Source: JANXQZ01 sp038225555
GTDB taxonomy: Bacteria > Acidobacteriota > Terriglobia > Bryobacterales > Bryobacteraceae
NCBI GenBank assembly: GCA_038225555.1
Contig: JBBRRB010000017.1
Span: 49,622-113,621, forward strand
Reading direction: 5' to 3'
Length of the DNA: 64,000 bases
Every line of letters begins with the position of its first letter. Position 1 is the stretch's first letter. Positions 19,785 through 28,412 of this stretch are shown here, piece after piece. Position numbers and translations under genes: made by a program. The notes beneath the pieces were generated by a model. The model saw only the letters and a program-made list of their open reading frames with translations, had not been told where the DNA came from and made no database searches.

Positions 19785-21614
19785 ATGAACCCCCATAATC
19801 CTAAATCCGACACGCCTGTCGGGTGGCGCGACCGGGTGCGGGCGCTCAGGAATATTCCTCCTTTGCTTCGGATGGTCTGGGATACTAGCCCGCTCCTGGC
19901 TGCGGCAACACTCCTCCTGCGGTTGATCATCGCCGGTCTCTCGGTAGCTCAGCTTTGGGTAGGGAAGTTAATCATTGATGGAGTGGTCCAATGGATTTCT
20001 CACCGCACGGGCGATCCAGGCCGGATCTGGTTCTACCTGGGTTTGGAGATTGGACTTGTCGTCGCAGGCGACCTGCTCGCTCGCGCCGTGAACCTGTGCG
20101 ACAGCCTCATGGGCGACCAGTTCACCAACCATGTCAGCTTAAAGCTGATGGAACATGCCACGCGATTGGATCTGGTGTCGTTTGAGGACCCGGTCTTCTA
20201 CGACAAGCTGGAGCGGGCGCGCCGCCAAACCACCTCCAGGCTGGGAATGATCGCGCAGATGGCCGTGATGGTGCAGCAGGTGGTCACGCTGGTGCTCCTA
20301 TCGGCGGCCATCGTGTCCTTCTCGCCCTGGTTCCTGGTCATGCTGGTGGCTGCTGTGATCCCGGCGTTTCTCGGTGAGACGAAGTTCGCCATGCTGGCCT
20401 ACTCGATGCTGTATCGCTGGACGCCTGAAAGGCGTGAGCTGGATTACTTGAGAATGCTGGGGGCCAGCAATCAAAGCGCGAAGGAGGTGAAGATTTTCGG
20501 GCTGGGCGACCACCTGATTGGGCGGTCCCGCGATCTTTTCCAGAAGTTCTATGTGGAGAATAAGTCGCTCGCGATGCGGCGAGCGGCCACCGGCTCCCTC
20601 TTGAATCTGTTGCCGACGGCGGGGTACTACGGGGCGTACGCGCTGATACTGGCGCGAACGCTCGCGGGCAGCATCACTGTTGGGGAGCTCACATTCCTGG
20701 CGAACGCCTTCTCGCGATCGCGCGGCTTGATCGAAAACATCTTCTCTGGATTCAACAACATCGCCGAGCAAGCTTTGTACATCAAGGATCTCTTCGATTT
20801 TTTCAAAACGAACCCAACCATCGTTTCCGCGCCTCACGCGCTGCCCGCTCCTCGCCCGATTCGTTCCGGTTTTGAGTTTCAGAAAGTGTCGTTCTCCTAT
20901 CCGGGCTCAGACAAGCGAGTCCTGAACGAGGTCAGCTTTCGCTTTGACGCGCATGAACGAATCGCATTGATCGGCGAGAATGGGGCGGGAAAGACCACCC
21001 TGGTTAAGCTGCTAGCCCGCCTGTACGATCCCACCGAAGGTGCGATCCTGCTCGACGGAATTGACCTGCGCGAATATTCGGTCGAGGAACTGCGCAAAGA
21101 AATCGGGGTGATCTTCCAGGATTACATGCGCTATGACATGGCAGCGGGGGACAACATCGGATTCGGGCGCATTGACGAACTCAACAACCAGGCGCGGATC
21201 GAACGCGCTGCAGAGAAGAGCTTGGCCGAACCAGTGATCGAGGGGTTGCCATCGGGTTACCGGCAAATGCTTGGAAGGCGCTTTGAGGGGGGAGTGGACC
21301 TCTCGGCTGGCCAGTGGCAGAAGATTGCGCTAGGCCGGGCGTACATGCGCGACGCTCAGGTGCTGATCCTGGATGAGCCGACGGCGAGCCTGGACGCACG
21401 GGCGGAGTACGAGGTGTTCCTCCGATTTGCGGACCTCACGCGCGACAAAATGGCGGTGCTGATTTCCCACAGGTTTTCCACAGTTCGCATGGCGGACCGG
21501 ATCCTGGTTTTGGAAAATGGCCGCATTCTGGAACAAGGGGGCCACCGGCAATTGGTGGCCCTGGGCGGACGATATGCCGAGCTGTTCGAACTCCAGGCCG
21601 CGGGATACCGTTAA
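19785..21614 (+). CDS. ABC transporter with fused membrane and ATPase domains (exporter type)
   Basis: A 609-residue half-transporter. A six-helix type I exporter membrane domain occupies about residues 35-340. The nucleotide-binding domain runs from about 365 to the end: Walker A GENGAGKT (398-405), signature LSAGQWQK, Walker B VLILDEPTAS, and an H-loop in ISHRFST. It should work as a homodimer exporting a lipid, peptide or drug. The substrate cannot be read from the sequence. ATG 19785 is preferred; an upstream TTG at 19752 falls inside the leader hairpin. It stands alone in its transcription unit, preceded by a strongly structured leader. Confidence 0.93.
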   Translation: MNPHNPKSDTPVGWRDRVRALRNIPPLLRMVWDTSPLLAAATLLLRLIIAGLSVAQLWVGKLIIDGVVQWISHRTGDPGRIWFYLGLEIGLVVAGDLLARAVNLCDSLMGDQFTNHVSLKLMEHATRLDLVSFEDPVFYDKLERARRQTTSRLGMIAQMAVMVQQVVTLVLLSAAIVSFSPWFLVMLVAAVIPAFLGETKFAMLAYSMLYRWTPERRELDYLRMLGASNQSAKEVKIFGLGDHLIGRSRDLFQKFYVENKSLAMRRAATGSLLNLLPTAGYYGAYALILARTLAGSITVGELTFLANAFSRSRGLIENIFSGFNNIAEQALYIKDLFDFFKTNPTIVSAPHALPAPRPIRSGFEFQKVSFSYPGSDKRVLNEVSFRFDAHERIALIGENGAGKTTLVKLLARLYDPTEGAILLDGIDLREYSVEELRKEIGVIFQDYMRYDMAAGDNIGFGRIDELNNQARIERAAEKSLAEPVIEGLPSGYRQMLGRRFEGGVDLSAGQWQKIALGRAYMRDAQVLILDEPTASLDARAEYEVFLRFADLTRDKMAVLISHRFSTVRMADRILVLENGRILEQGGHRQLVALGGRYAELFELQAAGYR

Positions 21615-21676
21615 TTGATGGACAAATAACTCCGAAGATAGTAAGTTACACTAGGTGATCTCGGAGGCGAAGTAAC

Positions 21677-24232
21677 ATGGGTATGAAATTCAGAAGTTCT
21701 ATTTGCTCGTATTTAACTTCTCTCGCCGTGCTTCTTTCAGTAGCATCGTCGAATCAGTTATCGGCAGCAACCGCACCCCCGCTGGGCACAGCGCAGAGTT
21801 TCGCGGTTTTAGGCGCTTCGACGGTGACGAATACGGGGTCCACAGTCGTCACGGGAGATTTGGGTGTCAGCCCAGGCATCACAGTCGTCGGCTTTCCTCC
21901 AGGCATTGTGAACGGGAACATACACGCTGGGGACGCGACCGCCGCTCAGGCTCAGGTAGATGCCCTGACCGCATACAACTTTCTAGCAGGTCAGCCGGCC
22001 AACACGAACCTAAGCGGTATCGATCTCGGTGGACTCACGCTGGGACCAGGCGTTTATCGTTTTAATTCCTCGGCTCAGTTAACAGGAACACTCACGCTCG
22101 ACGCTCAGGGTGATCCCAACGCGGTTTTCATCTTTCAAACAGGCAGCACGCTTACGACCGCAAGCAGCTCGTCTGTCGTTCTAAAAAATGGCGCTGTCGC
22201 ATGCAACGTTTTTTTCCAGGTTGGTAGTTCCGCGACTCTGGGTACGGGTACGCAGTTTCTAGGAAGCATCTTTGCGAATGCCAGCGACACATTGACCACA
22301 GGGACAAGCTTATCCGGCAGGGTGTTCGCTCTAAACGGCGCAGTGACGCTCGACACGAACCAGCTATCGGTCTGCTCGGGTACTCTCCAGGTTTGCAAAG
22401 TGGCCGGTGCGGGCGTCCTCCCGGGAACACCCTTCTTGTTTAACGTTGCTGGGTCCCCGCTCACCGTTGCTGCAGGCTTGCCGCCAGCGGGTACTTGCAG
22501 CGTGCCAATAGTGGAACCGGTTGGCACAGTGGGAATTACCGAAACCTTGCCACCGGGCGTCGTGTTGACCTCTGTCGCCACCACCCCGCCTGGCGCGCTG
22601 GTCAGCTCCAATCTGGTTGCAGGCACTGCCACCGTATCGGTTGGCTCGGGGGCGCTGACAACGGTCACCTTCACGGACGCGCTTCTGCCGAATACTGGTT
22701 TTGTTCAGGTCTGTAAAGTGGCCGGACCGGGAATCATCCCAGGAGCGCCCTTCTTATTCAATGTGGCTGGAAACCCGTTAACCGTTGCCGCCGGTCCCCC
22801 GCCAGGCGGCATTTGCAGTGCCCCGCTGGTGCAACCGGCGGGCACAGTGGGAATTACCGAGACCATTCCATTGGGGGTCGCGTTAACGTCTGTCGCTACC
22901 TCACCGCCCGGTGCGCTGGTCAGCAGCAATATCGGCGCTGGTACGGCCACCGTGTCGGTCACGGTCGGAGCGACTACAATCGTTACATTCACGGATGCTC
23001 TTCTCCCGAATGCTGGCTTCGTTCAGGTTTGCAAGGTCGCTGGAAGTGGTCTCTTACCGGGAACGCTCTTCGCCTTTAGCGTGGCTGGAACATCGCTCAC
23101 CGTTGCCGCCGGCGCGCCGCCAGGGGGCACCTGCAGTGCGCCAATAGTGGAACCCGCCGGCACTGTGGGAATTACAGAAACCATACCGCCGGGCGTCGCG
23201 TTGATCTCAGTCGCGACTTTGCCGCCGGGTGCGCTGGTCAGCAGCAACATCGGCGCTGGTACGGCCACCGTCTCGGTCACCGCCGGAGCGATCACAATCG
23301 TGACATTCACGGACGCGCTCCTTCCGAATACCGGTTTTGTTCAGGTTTGCAAGATCGCCGGGAATGGCATCGCCCTAGGTGCGGCTTTCTCCTTTAACGT
23401 GGCTGGAACACCGCTCACCGTTGCGGCCGGCGCCCCGCCTGCGGGCACGTGCAGCGCGCCGCTGGTGGAACCGGCGGGCCTGTTGGGAGTCACTGAAACC
23501 GTACCACTCGGCGTCGTGTTAACTGCCGTCGCCACTGCGCCGCCTGCCGCGCTGGTCAGCGCCAATCTCGGCTTTGGCACGGTGATCTTGACGGTCACCG
23601 CCGGGGCCACCACAATCGTTACATTCACCGACGCGCTGAGCGTGGGGCCGTTCCCTGCTCCCACCGACGCATTTCTTATCCGCTATGCCGCAAACCTAGA
23701 CGTCGGTGATTCATTCATTGACTTCACCAACACCGGAGCAAGCTCCACGGTGCCGTTCCCCTCGCAGAACGGCAACCTGTGCGTGAACGTGTACGCATTT
23801 TCGCCCGACGAGCAGTTGGTCTCCTGCTGCAGTTGCCTGGTGACGCCGAACGGGGTCGCGTCGCTTTCGGCTAACAATGATTTAGTCAACAATACGCTTA
23901 CTCCGGGTAGGCCCACGTCAATTGTGGTGAAGGCTGTGGCGACTGCAGGGACAACGATGGCAAGTTGCAATGCGGCCACCGCTGGAAGCCCCGCCAACCC
24001 CCTCGCTCCGGGCTTATCAGCCTGGGGCACCACGATCCATCCTCTCCCTGTAACGCCTGCAACTCCGGCAACCACGTATGGGGGGACGGAGACGCCTTTT
24101 ATCAGGGGGTCTCTGAGCATTGCAGAGCTCACTCGCATCACGGCGCTCTGCGGGTTTATTCAGACCACGGGCAGCGGGTTTGGCATCTGCAAGAGTTGCC
24201 GACTAGGGGGCTTGGGCGCAGTAAAGGAATAG
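21677..24232 (+). CDS. Secreted ice-binding-like (DUF3494) protein with four 106-residue repeats
   Basis: An 851-residue exported protein. GGAGG at 21663-21667 sits before ATG 21677, and the signal peptide ends near LSAATA. Residues of about 35-235 match the DUF3494 ice-binding-like fold (SFAVLGASTVTNTGST, GDLGVSPG, GVYRFNSSAQLTGTLTLDA, VFIFQTGSTLTT, LSGRVFALNGAVTLDTN). Then come four repeats of exactly 106 residues (about 237-660), each starting QVCKVAG and ending TTIVTFTDALLP. The C-terminal ~190 residues are Cys-containing and unassigned (VNVYAFSPDEQLVSCCSCLV). Many DUF3494 proteins bind ice, but the domain also occurs in adhesins of non-cold bacteria, so a surface adhesion role is equally possible. 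It is apparently monocistronic. Confidence 0.9.
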   Translation: MGMKFRSSICSYLTSLAVLLSVASSNQLSAATAPPLGTAQSFAVLGASTVTNTGSTVVTGDLGVSPGITVVGFPPGIVNGNIHAGDATAAQAQVDALTAYNFLAGQPANTNLSGIDLGGLTLGPGVYRFNSSAQLTGTLTLDAQGDPNAVFIFQTGSTLTTASSSSVVLKNGAVACNVFFQVGSSATLGTGTQFLGSIFANASDTLTTGTSLSGRVFALNGAVTLDTNQLSVCSGTLQVCKVAGAGVLPGTPFLFNVAGSPLTVAAGLPPAGTCSVPIVEPVGTVGITETLPPGVVLTSVATTPPGALVSSNLVAGTATVSVGSGALTTVTFTDALLPNTGFVQVCKVAGPGIIPGAPFLFNVAGNPLTVAAGPPPGGICSAPLVQPAGTVGITETIPLGVALTSVATSPPGALVSSNIGAGTATVSVTVGATTIVTFTDALLPNAGFVQVCKVAGSGLLPGTLFAFSVAGTSLTVAAGAPPGGTCSAPIVEPAGTVGITETIPPGVALISVATLPPGALVSSNIGAGTATVSVTAGAITIVTFTDALLPNTGFVQVCKIAGNGIALGAAFSFNVAGTPLTVAAGAPPAGTCSAPLVEPAGLLGVTETVPLGVVLTAVATAPPAALVSANLGFGTVILTVTAGATTIVTFTDALSVGPFPAPTDAFLIRYAANLDVGDSFIDFTNTGASSTVPFPSQNGNLCVNVYAFSPDEQLVSCCSCLVTPNGVASLSANNDLVNNTLTPGRPTSIVVKAVATAGTTMASCNAATAGSPANPLAPGLSAWGTTIHPLPVTPATPATTYGGTETPFIRGSLSIAELTRITALCGFIQTTGSGFGICKSCRLGGLGAVKE
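22385..23656 (+). repeat. Four in-frame tandem repeats with an exact 318-base period
   Basis: The repeat units begin near 22385, 22703, 23021 and 23339, each 318 bases apart, so no insertion or deletion has accumulated between copies. The conserved start reads CAGGT(T/C)TG(C/T)AA. The copies have diverged at many third positions, so this is an older duplication held in register rather than a fresh expansion. Confidence 0.85.
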
Positions 24233-24623
24233 GCCTGCAAGCGGACTTGCCTCTTATTATTGGATGTTGCGGAGGGAGCGAGGCTCAAGCGCGCTCCCTC
24301 TCGCTCTCGGGAGCTAATTTGTAACTTCGGGCTTTCCCGACTAAACTAAATAGTTAACGGCTGGCGACCTTGGCGCGAGGTACGATGTACCCCCAAACGT
24401 GATCTTCCGTAAAATATCGGCAGCGGAGGATACAACTGCGGCTACTAAGGCTGCCCTGGCCCGGATTACAGCTGGACAGACAGCTATTGCAGCGGTCAGC
24501 TTCTTGAATGCGTTCTTGGCTATTCGAGCTATCAAGGTCGATCGCGGCTACAACGACTCAGGTCGCTCCTACAACGGAATCGTTGGTTGCCCGTGGTTAA
24601 CGGTCTGGTAATATGAATCTGGA
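24233..24623. other. Intergenic region before the copper locus
   Basis: About 390 bases. It contains a hairpin at 24272-24300 and, close to 24624, a TTGCCC (24587-24592)/TAATAT (24609-24614) pair with 16-base spacing that could be the promoter of the copper genes with a very short leader. The open frames here on both strands are short, alanine-rich or lack ribosome sites, and I do not call them. Confidence 0.35.
24272..24300 (+). terminator. Strong hairpin after the ice-binding-like gene
   Basis: GAGGGAGCG (24272-24280) pairs perfectly with CGCTCCCTC (24292-24300) around an 11-base loop, 40 bases after the stop codon. There is no T-run, so its role as terminator is likely but not certain. 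Confidence 0.45.
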
Positions 24624-24980
24624 ATGCGCTGGATATCAATCGTGGTGGTTCTGCTGGTGACGAACCTGGTTGCAACCAACGCTCAGTGTGCAACAACCTG
24701 CGCCATCGGAAATTGCCGCCCATCACATCCATCCGTTCCGCCTTGTCATGGTCAGGAACTTCCCGCAAAAGGCCATCTTCCCAGTCCGCCGTGTTCGGAT
24801 GAGATCTCCATTGATGATGCTAAGGCAAATCTTGCGGTTTCTGCCGCCACCGCATTCCTCGCTGATTTCACCGCTCCTTTAGTCCCCGACGCTCGTATGC
24901 CGTCTTCTTTTGTGAGGACTGATCTTGGCGACTTTCCCCTTGTTCCCGTCTTAACCCGCATTTCGGCAATCCGAATCTAG
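24624..24980 (+). CDS. Small exported Cys/His-rich protein of the copper locus
   Basis: A 118-residue protein. The signal peptide runs through MRWISIVVVLLVTNLVATNA. The mature N-terminus is rich in potential metal ligands: Cys22, Cys26, Cys31, Cys41-His42, His51 and Cys57. The rest is low in features, with an acidic then hydrophobic segment. I do not recognise a named family. Its position 66 bases before a multicopper oxidase and a CusF-TolC fusion suggests a periplasmic copper binder or sensor, which is inference. TAATAT at 24609-24614 would make a nearly leaderless transcript. Confidence 0.65.
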   Translation: MRWISIVVVLLVTNLVATNAQCATTCAIGNCRPSHPSVPPCHGQELPAKGHLPSPPCSDEISIDDAKANLAVSAATAFLADFTAPLVPDARMPSSFVRTDLGDFPLVPVLTRISAIRI

Positions 24981-25046
24981 ACCTTTCCTTTATCCGCCAG
25001 GCTGGCCGTACTCCGGCTGAACAATTGGATTCAAGAGGAAGGAACA

Positions 25047-26564
25047 ATGTCTGCAAATAACAATCGAAGGAATTTCTTCGCCCGCTTAACATCCTTGAGC
25101 GCCAGCGTTTTTGCGGGGCGCGGTCTGTTGTCTGCGCAACAAGGTCAGATGGATCACATGCAGCACGGAAACGTGCCGCGCCCGAGTACGGCTGAGACTG
25201 CCGCCAAAGTTCGAGTAATTCAAACGGCGAACCCTACCGGCATGGCACTGGGATCGGTGCCGGTGCAAACCCTGGATGTCGGCGATCTGCCGTTCACGAT
25301 GGACGGTCGAGTCAAGGTCTTTCACCTAATCGCAGAGCCTGTCAAACAGTCTGTCATTCCAGGCCGCACTTTCGACCTTTGGGGATTTAACGGGAGCGCC
25401 CCCGGCCCCACCATTCAAGCAAACGAAGGGGACCGCGTGCGGATCATCTTCGAAAATCGCCTGCCAGAGCCCACCGGTATTCACTGGCACGGCTTGGAAC
25501 TCCCAATCGAGATGGACGGCGTCCCCGGAGTCGGACAGCAACCAGTGAAGCCCGGCGAGCGTTTCGTCTACGAATTCGACCTCAATCAAAACGGAACCTT
25601 CTTCTATCATCCCCACATGGCAATGCAGGAGATGGTGGGAATGCTCGGCGGCTTTATCATTCATCCCAAAACGCCGTATACGCCTCACGTGGATAAGGAT
25701 TTTTTAGTCGCGCTGCAGGAGTATGCCGTTCTCCCAAACAGCACGATCCCCAATAGTATGAGCATGGAATTCAATTGGCTCACGTTCAATGGGAAGGCAG
25801 GTCCAGCCTCTACTCCGCTCATCATTCAGCAGGGTGAACGTGTCCGCATCCGGATCATCAACATGGGCATGGATCACCATCCGATCCATCTTCACGGCTT
25901 CACGTTTTGGGAAACGGGACGAGAGGCTGCCCGGCAGCCGGAAGCGATCTGGCCGAGGGGAAACACGGTGCTGGTAGGCGTGGCTCAAGCCCGGGATATC
26001 GAGTTCATCGCGAACCGTTTAGGCGACTGGATGTTCCACTGTCATCTTCCCCATCACATGATGAACCAGATGTCGTCCAACGTCGGACCGATGACCCGGC
26101 TCGGGCATGGAATCCAGGCAGGAGCCAGCATGGAGGAAGGCATGGGCATGCTCAAGGAAGGCAATGCCACAGCCGAGAACAAGGCTCCCAGTCTGGGGCG
26201 CGGGCTCGGAGTCGGATCTACGACGGACATGCCACGGACGAACGGACCGTTGTCTCCAAGCGAAGCCGAAAAAGCCATGGCGAGTATGCCTGGAATGGAT
26301 CATTCCAAGATGAACATGCCGCAAGTGCCGAAGAACGCGAATCAAATACCGCTCTTTCCGCAAGACGCCTATATGGAAGGACCGATGATGGCCATGGATA
26401 AGGATGTGGACAGACCTGAAACATATGGATTGCCTGCAGGTTGGAGCGGTTTTGTGGGAGGCATGATGACCCTGGTTCGAGTGCTTCCTCCCGAGCAATA
26501 CAACAAAATCATGGACCTCAAGGCCCAGCAGGGCGGCCAAGCTGCAAAGAAGACCGCGTTATGA
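25047..26564 (+). CDS. Two-domain multicopper oxidase with Met/His-rich tail
   Basis: A 505-residue exported oxidase with a twin-arginine signal (NRRNFFARL). All copper-binding motifs are present: H146-W-H148, H188-P-H190, the H278-P-I-H281-L-H283 segment, and H331-C332-H333 with downstream H336/H337 and Met341/342. Only about 75 residues separate the second and third motifs, so the core holds two cupredoxin domains (about 85-207 and 212-345), not the three of CueO or CopA. After residue 350 comes a ~155-residue extension rich in Met and His (EEGMGML, MASMPGMDHSKMNMP, MEGPMMAMDKD), typical of Cu(I)-handling segments. The likely role is oxidation of periplasmic Cu(I) or phenolics. GGAAGGA precedes ATG 25047. 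The stop overlaps the next start as ATGA. Confidence 0.9.
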   Translation: MSANNNRRNFFARLTSLSASVFAGRGLLSAQQGQMDHMQHGNVPRPSTAETAAKVRVIQTANPTGMALGSVPVQTLDVGDLPFTMDGRVKVFHLIAEPVKQSVIPGRTFDLWGFNGSAPGPTIQANEGDRVRIIFENRLPEPTGIHWHGLELPIEMDGVPGVGQQPVKPGERFVYEFDLNQNGTFFYHPHMAMQEMVGMLGGFIIHPKTPYTPHVDKDFLVALQEYAVLPNSTIPNSMSMEFNWLTFNGKAGPASTPLIIQQGERVRIRIINMGMDHHPIHLHGFTFWETGREAARQPEAIWPRGNTVLVGVAQARDIEFIANRLGDWMFHCHLPHHMMNQMSSNVGPMTRLGHGIQAGASMEEGMGMLKEGNATAENKAPSLGRGLGVGSTTDMPRTNGPLSPSEAEKAMASMPGMDHSKMNMPQVPKNANQIPLFPQDAYMEGPMMAMDKDVDRPETYGLPAGWSGFVGGMMTLVRVLPPEQYNKIMDLKAQQGGQAAKKTAL

Positions 26565-28144
26565 TCCGCACCGGCGTTTTGCTTTGTTTGCTCCTCGCCC
26601 GACTACAAGCCCAACCGGCTGGAAAGAAGGCCTTAGAGTTTCGCGGCAAAGTCGAGCAGGTCAGTCCGGGCACCAAGCCGCTCACGGTTACCAATGAGCC
26701 CATTGAAGGCTGGATGGGCGCGATGACCATGTCCTATGGAGTCGACAAGCCTGACGCGATCAGTCGAGTAAAGGTTGGAGATCGGATTAGAGCGAAGGTT
26801 TATGAAGGCGACACCACCCTGTATGACGTTGAGGTGGTCTCCCAACCAAGTCTCGCCGCGTCAGCCGAGACGGGCACGAGCGGGTCGCGAGTGGAGGACC
26901 TGGAACAGATGGCTGTGGCGAATAATCCGACCATGGCCCAAGTGCAAGCAAACCTCCGAGTAGCCGCGGGAACGGCCAGACAAGCAGGCCTTTACCCCAA
27001 TCCCACCGTCGGCTATTACGGCGACGAGATCCGGGGCGGATACATAGGCGGCGGTAAGCAAGGCGGGTTTGTCAGCCAGACGATCGTGCTCGGAGGTAAA
27101 CTTCGAGCGGCCCGGCGCGTGGCGGAACTGCAGGCGAACCAAGTGGAGACAAGCGCTCAGGTGCAGCGTTTACGCATTCTTAATAACGTTCGGGCGTTGT
27201 TCTATCAAGTCCTTGCCGCTCAGAGAATGGTGGAAGTGAGGCAGAATTTAGCGAAGCTGGCTGGAGATGCGACGCAGACTTCTCATCAACTGGGAAACGT
27301 CGGACAAGCGGATCGGCCGGACATTCTCCAAGCCGAGGTGGAAGAACAACAAGCGAACATGAGCCTAAGGATCGCTCAGCAGAATTTGCAGGCATCCTGG
27401 AGAATGCTCGCCGCCGTGGTAGGGAAACCTAGTCTGCCGCTAACTCGCTTGGAAGGCGACCTCGAGGCGCTCCCGGAGCTTAACTACGAAGAATGGATTA
27501 CCACGACGCTGCGGGATAGCCCTGAGGTAAAGCTGGCCCAGCAAGCGGCTGAACGAGCAGAGGCTTCGTTAGTTCAAGCCAAGAAAGTGAACATCCCCGA
27601 TCTGCAACTCACCGGGATTCTGGCCCAGAACTACGAGCCTTTGGAAACCACGCGCAAACCGATTGGGCTCGAGGGCGGAGCGCAGGTCGGAGTTCAGATC
27701 CCGATCTTCAATCGGAATCAGGGCAACGTGGCGGCTGCGAAGGGCGAAATCGAAAGCGCGAAACAGGAGTTGCTCCGGGTAAAACTAAGGCTGGAACGCG
27801 AGTTAGCGACCATGTTCCGCGATTACGATGGGGCCCGCGTGATGGTCCAGCAGTACAAGGTAGAGATGTTGCCGCGCGCCGAGCAGGCTTACAAGCTGTA
27901 CCAAACGAATTACCAAAACATGGCCGCTGCTTATCCGCAGGCGCTCATCTCTCAGCGCACGTTATTTCAGTTGGAAGCCGACTACATCCAGGCGCTCGAA
28001 AATGCCTGGCAAAGTTCCGTTATGATTCGTGGATTCGGATTAATGGACGGCCTTTCCGAGCCGATCAGTCCCTCGAAGACTGGTGGCCAATCAACAAGCC
28101 CTGGAACGGGACCATCGGCTTCGCGTGCAACCTCGGTTCAGTAG
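26561..28144 (+). CDS. Fusion of CusF-like copper-binding domain and TolC-type outer-membrane efflux protein
   Basis: A 527-residue exported protein. After the signal peptide (cut near LQAQP), residues of about 25-95 match the CusF/PF11604 copper chaperone fold: FRGKVEQVSPG, the metal-binding W51-M-G-A-M55-T-M57, and VGDRIRAKVYEGD. From about 110 on it is a TolC/OEP protein with two long helical-hairpin repeats (NNPTMAQVQANLRVAAG, NVRALFYQVLAAQRMVEVRQ, LQAEVEEQQANMSL, PIFNRNQGNVAAAKGEIE). Normally CusF and CusC are separate proteins. I see no CusA or CusB in the window, so the inner-membrane pump must be elsewhere or absent. The ATG overlaps the oxidase stop by four bases. A longer upstream reading from 26441 lacks the signal peptide position and is rejected. 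Confidence 0.88.
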   Translation: MIRTGVLLCLLLARLQAQPAGKKALEFRGKVEQVSPGTKPLTVTNEPIEGWMGAMTMSYGVDKPDAISRVKVGDRIRAKVYEGDTTLYDVEVVSQPSLAASAETGTSGSRVEDLEQMAVANNPTMAQVQANLRVAAGTARQAGLYPNPTVGYYGDEIRGGYIGGGKQGGFVSQTIVLGGKLRAARRVAELQANQVETSAQVQRLRILNNVRALFYQVLAAQRMVEVRQNLAKLAGDATQTSHQLGNVGQADRPDILQAEVEEQQANMSLRIAQQNLQASWRMLAAVVGKPSLPLTRLEGDLEALPELNYEEWITTTLRDSPEVKLAQQAAERAEASLVQAKKVNIPDLQLTGILAQNYEPLETTRKPIGLEGGAQVGVQIPIFNRNQGNVAAAKGEIESAKQELLRVKLRLERELATMFRDYDGARVMVQQYKVEMLPRAEQAYKLYQTNYQNMAAAYPQALISQRTLFQLEADYIQALENAWQSSVMIRGFGLMDGLSEPISPSKTGGQSTSPGTGPSASRATSVQ

Positions 28145-28412
28145 GCGAAACAGATGATGAGCGGCGGCATCACAGAGGTCACCAAGGAAGGGCCACCACA
28201 TTCCGTCGGTCAATGCGTCTCAAAACCTCCTTACAGAAACATTAGGAAGGAAATGTCCGGCAGCCTTCGGCCCACGGGCCCCTTGCTTCCTGGGACCCGG
28301 ATGTTATGCATACGGGTTGTAGCACAACAATTGTGAAGTTCAACAGATCCGTATCAAACTGGTCGCAGAGGATCAGCTGGATCCGTTCTTCCGTTGGGTA
28401 TACGATATACGA

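Noticed and set aside
21463..21486. TTTTCCACA DnaA-box-like pair
   Set aside because: It lies in the H-loop codons of the ABC exporter (ISHRFST) and is explained by coding.
22385..23656. Regular repeats considered as a CRISPR-like array
   Set aside because: The 318-base units are in frame, coding and without short direct repeats plus spacers.
24341..24611. Short alanine-rich frames on both strands before the copper locus
   Set aside because: The two frames overlap each other on opposite strands, and neither has a ribosome site or recognisable sequence.
28145..28412. Region after the CusF-TolC gene checked for a small gene or terminator
   Set aside because: Only a 60-residue frame without ribosome site and tight GC palindromes (GGCCC/GGGCC with a two-base loop) were found; nothing callable.
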